Source: an uncultured Sedimentitalea sp. (GTDB lineage Bacteria; Pseudomonadota; Alphaproteobacteria; Rhodobacterales; Rhodobacteraceae). Taken from it: a stretch of DNA of 64,000 nt. A program made the position numbers and the translations under genes. Numbering within the stretch: the first letter of the stretch is position 1; each line of letters begins with the position of its first letter. Below the pieces are notes generated by a model, which did not search any database, was not told the DNA's origin, and saw nothing but the letters and a program-made list of their open reading frames with translations. The stretch is taken from contig CANNGH010000004.1 of NCBI GenBank assembly GCA_947504115.1, forward strand, positions 62,001-126,000. Reading direction: 5' to 3'. Positions 60,836-64,000 of the stretch are shown here, in pieces.

Positions 60836-62581
60836 ATGAACCTGTTTACCGATATCCGCGCACTTGTGATCGGCGCGCTTGAGGCGATGCAGGAGGCCGG
60901 CGCGCTGCCGCAGGGCATGGATTTCGCCAGCGTCACGGTCGAACCGCCCCGCGATCCGGCGCATGGCGATATGGCGACCAATGCCGCGATGGTGCTGGCC
61001 AAACCGGCGGGCCTGAAGCCGCGCGCCATCGCTGACGATCTGGCCGCGCGGTTGACCGGCGACACCCGCATTGCCAGCGCCGAGGTCGCGGGGCCGGGTT
61101 TCCTGAACCTGCGTCTGGCGCCATCGGTCTGGCAGGAGGTCGTCGGGCGCATCCTGACCACGCGATCCGAATTCGGGCGTTCGCGCATGGGGCAGGGCGT
61201 TCGCGTCAATGTCGAATATGTCAGCGCCAACCCGACCGGCCCGCTGCATGTCGGCCACACGCGCGGCGCGGTCTTTGGCGATGCGCTGGCCAGTCTGCTG
61301 GATTATGCCGGGTTCGATGTGACACGCGAATACTACATCAACGATGGCGGCGCGCAGGTCGATGTTCTCGCGCGGTCGGTCTATCTGCGCTATCTCGAGG
61401 CGTTGGGCCAGGAGGTCGCGTTCGAGGACGGCACCTATCCGGGCGATTACCTTATTCCGGTGGGCAAGGCGCTGGCCCGGCACAAGGGCGATGCCTGGGT
61501 CGGTCAGCCCGAAAGCGTTTGGCTGGACGAGTTGCGCGATTACGCCACCGACGCGATGATGCATCTGATCCGCGACGATCTGGCGTCGCTGGGCGTGGAA
61601 ATGGACGTGTTCTTTTCCGAGAAATCGCTTTACGGAACCGGCAGGATCGAGGCCGCGATCGAGGATCTGGACTCCAAGGACCTGATCTATCGCGGCGTGC
61701 TGGAACCGCCCAAGGGCAAGACCCCCGAGGATTGGGAGCCGCGCGAACAGACCCTGTTCCGCAGCACCGCGCATGGCGACGATGTCGACCGTCCGATCAT
61801 GAAATCCGACGGCAACTGGACCTATTTCGCCCCTGACATCGCCTATCATTACGACAAGATCAGCCGCGGTTTCGACGTGCTGATCGACGTGTTCGGTGCC
61901 GATCACGGCGGCTACGTGAAACGCATGAAGGCCGCCGTCGCCGCGCTGAGCGAGGGCCGGGTGCCGCTGGACATCAAGCTGACGCAGCTCGTTCGCCTGT
62001 TCAAGAACGGCGAGCCGTTCAAGATGTCCAAACGCGCGGGTACATTCGTGACGTTGCGCGATGTGGTCGAGCAGGTTGGCCCGGATGTGACACGGTTCGT
62101 CATGCTGACCCGCAAGAACGACGCGCCGCTGGATTTCGACTTTGACAAGGTGCTGGAACAAAGCCGCGACAATCCCGTTTTCTACGTCCAATACGCCCAT
62201 GCCCGCGTGATGAGCGTGCAGCGCCGCGCCGCCGAGGCCGGGATCGCGTCGGACCCGGTCACGCTGGCCGCGGCGGACTTGGGCAAACTGGAGCACGAGG
62301 CCGAACTGGCGCTGGCCAAGAAGCTCGCCGAATGGCCGCGTCTGGTGGAAACCGCCGCCCGCAGCCACGAGCCGCATCGCGTCGCGTTTTACCTTTACGA
62401 ATTGGCGGGTGATTTCCATGCCTTGTGGAACCGGGGCAACGATCAGCCCGAACTGCGCTTCCTGCAAGAGGGCGACGCGGAGACCAGCCACAGCAAATTG
62501 GCGCTGGCACGGGCCGTGGCCGTTGTTATTTCCGCAGGTCTTGGTATTCTCGGCGTGACTCCGGCGCAGGAGATGCGGTGA
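60836..62581 (+). CDS. argS: Arginyl-tRNA synthetase
   Basis: A 581-residue class I synthetase. The HIGH motif reads [12 protein letters not shown] (about 139-150) and the KMSKS motif [13 protein letters not shown] (about 394-406). The N-terminal Arg-specific Add1 domain opens [20 protein letters not shown], and the C-terminal anticodon domain ends in [16 protein letters not shown]. Cytoplasmic. It is followed by an SPOR protein and nagZ, the order typical of Rhodobacteraceae. Confidence 0.97.
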   Translation: MNLFTDIRALVIGALEAMQEAGALPQGMDFASVTVEPPRDPAHGDMATNAAMVLAKPAGLKPRAIADDLAARLTGDTRIASAEVAGPGFLNLRLAPSVWQEVVGRILTTRSEFGRSRMGQGVRVNVEYVSANPTGPLHVGHTRGAVFGDALASLLDYAGFDVTREYYINDGGAQVDVLARSVYLRYLEALGQEVAFEDGTYPGDYLIPVGKALARHKGDAWVGQPESVWLDELRDYATDAMMHLIRDDLASLGVEMDVFFSEKSLYGTGRIEAAIEDLDSKDLIYRGVLEPPKGKTPEDWEPREQTLFRSTAHGDDVDRPIMKSDGNWTYFAPDIAYHYDKISRGFDVLIDVFGADHGGYVKRMKAAVAALSEGRVPLDIKLTQLVRLFKNGEPFKMSKRAGTFVTLRDVVEQVGPDVTRFVMLTRKNDAPLDFDFDKVLEQSRDNPVFYVQYAHARVMSVQRRAAEAGIASDPVTLAAADLGKLEHEAELALAKKLAEWPRLVETAARSHEPHRVAFYLYELAGDFHALWNRGNDQPELRFLQEGDAETSHSKLALARAVAVVISAGLGILGVTPAQEMR

Positions 62582-62665
62582 CAAAACCGCCTGACCCGCC
62601 GGCTGAGGCAGACACAAGGCAAACCCGAAAGCGGCCCGTGCGCCGCAACGGGCAGTGAGGCGGAC

Positions 62666-63679
62666 ATGGCAGATTACGACGACACGCAGGGCGTGGACGC
62701 GCAGGACGCGGACACCGCACCGCGCGGCCCGTCGACCGGCATCGCCAGATTGGTGAATGTCGCGGGGGCGGTGGCGTCGCTCGCGCTGGTCGTCGGCATC
62801 GCGTTCTGGGGTTACAAGCTGATCATGCGCGACGTCAGCGGCGTGCCCGTTGTGCGCGCCATCGAGGGGCCGTTGCGCGCCCAACCCGACGATCCCGGCG
62901 GCCAGCCCGCCGATCATCAGGGGCTGGCGGTGAACCGGGTCGCGGCCAAAGGCTCGGCCGCTCCGACGGCCGATACACTCCGGCTTGCCCCCCGGCCAGT
63001 CGCGCTGGCGCAGGAGGATGCGCCTATGGCCAGTTTCGAACCGGACACGCCCGCTGACGACGCGGATGCCGGAATGATCGCCGACATCGATATGGACGCC
63101 GACACCGACGACGAAGCCGAAAGCGGTGCCATCGCCGAGGCCGAGGTCGAAACCGATGAAGCGCCTGACGCTGCCGAAGCCGAATCCTCGGGTCCGGCAT
63201 CCTTTCCCGCAGGGTCCATGGACGCGGTTCTGGCCGAACTGGCGGGCGAGGACGATGGCCAGCCGGACGAGGACATCACTGCGGCGCCAGCGGTGATCGA
63301 GGGTCCGGGCGTCGCGCATTCGCGCCGCCCGCTGAAACGCCCCGGCGATCTTGTGGTGAGAGTTTCCGCCCCCGTCCAAATGCCCGAAACGCGCGAGACG
63401 AAAGAAATCTCGGCTGACACGCTGACGCCCGGAACCCCGCTCGCGCAACTCGGGGCGTTGGAAAGCCCCGAGGTCGCGCGCGCCGAATGGGACCGTCTGG
63501 CAGGCCGGTTCGAGGATTATCTGGCCGACAAATCGCGGGTGATCCAGCAGGCATCCAGCGGCGGGCGCAGCTTTTACCGCCTGCGCGTCGCGGGTTTCGA
63601 GGACATCGCCGACGCCCGCCGCTTTTGCGCGGTTCTGGCCGCCGAACGGGCCGAGTGCATCCCCGTTTCGGCCAAATGA
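62666..63679 (+). CDS. SPOR-domain inner-membrane protein
   Basis: A 337-residue bitopic protein. A short cytoplasmic tail, one transmembrane helix (about 30-52, VASLALVVGIAFWGYKLI), a long acidic linker rich in Glu/Asp/Ala (about 110-210), and a C-terminal SPOR domain (about 255-337: EVARAEWDRLAGRFEDYLAD, SFYRLRVAGFEDIADARRFC). SPOR domains bind denuded peptidoglycan at the division site. The stop overlaps the nagZ ATG (ATGA), so both act in cell-wall turnover. Confidence 0.88.
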   Translation: MADYDDTQGVDAQDADTAPRGPSTGIARLVNVAGAVASLALVVGIAFWGYKLIMRDVSGVPVVRAIEGPLRAQPDDPGGQPADHQGLAVNRVAAKGSAAPTADTLRLAPRPVALAQEDAPMASFEPDTPADDADAGMIADIDMDADTDDEAESGAIAEAEVETDEAPDAAEAESSGPASFPAGSMDAVLAELAGEDDGQPDEDITAAPAVIEGPGVAHSRRPLKRPGDLVVRVSAPVQMPETRETKEISADTLTPGTPLAQLGALESPEVARAEWDRLAGRFEDYLADKSRVIQQASSGGRSFYRLRVAGFEDIADARRFCAVLAAERAECIPVSAK

Positions 63680-64000
63680 GCTTTGGCGCGGTCATTCTGG
63701 ATGCGCAGGGGCTGCGTCTGAGCGCCGCCGAAAAAGCGCTGTTTACCGCAGCGGATCCGTTCGGTTTCATCCTGTTCGCCCGCAATCTGGACACGCCGGA
63801 CCAGATCCGCGCCCTGTGCGACGAGATGCGCACCGCCGTCGGGCGCGATGCCCCGATCACCATCGATCAGGAGGGCGGACGTGTGCAGCGCCTGCGCCCG
63901 CCATTGGCGCGCGACTGGCCGACGCCGCTGGACCATGCGCGCGCCGCCGGGGCAGGGGCCGTGCGAGCGTTCCATCTTCGGTATCGGCTCATCGCGCATG
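63676..64000 (+). CDS. nagZ: Beta-N-acetylhexosaminidase NagZ (partial)
   Basis: The window ends inside this gene; about 108 residues are seen. GAVILDAQGLRLSAAEKALF, DPFGFILFARNLDTPDQIRA and ITIDQEGGRVQRLRPPLA match glycoside hydrolase family 3 NagZ, which removes GlcNAc from cell-wall muropeptides in the cytoplasm. The active-site Asp is beyond the edge. The start overlaps the SPOR gene stop in ATGA. Confidence 0.88.
   Translation, partial: MSFGAVILDAQGLRLSAAEKALFTAADPFGFILFARNLDTPDQIRALCDEMRTAVGRDAPITIDQEGGRVQRLRPPLARDWPTPLDHARAAGAGAVRAFHLRYRLIAH

Overview
The window is high-GC, gene-dense chromosomal DNA from an alphaproteobacterium, most likely a Rhodobacterales/Paracoccaceae (Roseobacter-Rhodobacter type) organism. 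Support: a tRNA-His without G-1 and with A73 (an alphaproteobacterial signature), a GTTC-N7-GTTC LexA box in front of mmcB, a one-cysteine DksA, the RpoD/RpoH/CarD set, a large Suv3-like helicase, the ligase-associated exonuclease/ligase pair, and several small families I recall mainly from Rhodobacteraceae. I saw no phage, insertion sequence, CRISPR array or rRNA operon.

Layout. 1-8.5 kb: a Tad-pilus TadG-like gene cut by the left edge, glutamate dehydrogenase, the dnaG-rpoD pair with a structured rpoD leader, a tandem pair of small exported Cys proteins, YjbQ and a dodecin. 8.7-17.8 kb: a riboflavin/regulatory run, nrdR-ribD then ribE-ribB-ribH-nusB, split by an oppositely oriented capsule operon (kpsS-kpsD-kpsC). 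17.9-22.6 kb: a small membrane protein between two terminators, SOS-controlled mmcB, tRNA-His, an RluA-type pseudouridine synthase, rpoH and a four-Cys DksA/TraR protein. 22.3-28.4 kb, minus strand: small membrane protein, oligoendopeptidase F, ATP-dependent ligase with its exonuclease, an alpha/beta hydrolase and an SCP2 protein. 28.5-33.7 kb, plus strand: TPR protein, large helicase, S4 RNA-binding protein, ferredoxin and CarD.

33.7-45.9 kb: divergent cobS/cobT, a Kef-type antiporter, Lrp regulator with divergent hpd, a bitopic protein that looks like a secretion/pilus platform fusion, a SIMPL protein, metY, a glycosyltransferase, a flavin reductase and a YbaK deacylase. 45.9-53.3 kb: glnE with two coupled downstream genes (the second a PIN protein), an M48 peptidase, OsmC, and a MoxR / 55-aa membrane protein / vWA group. 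53.4-64 kb: DksA, an FAD monooxygenase, exonuclease III, an orphan 358-aa protein, ErpA, dGTPase, a Na+/H+ antiporter, and argS-SPOR-nagZ (cut by the right edge).

Most genes are core housekeeping. The more novel signals are the mutually exclusive hairpins in the rpoD leader, the 692-aa bitopic fusion protein, a dispersed intergenic repeat found seven times at gene ends, a RibB with a decayed cyclohydrolase domain, and several small unassigned genes locked into overlapping operons. All family assignments come from reading motifs; no database search was run.
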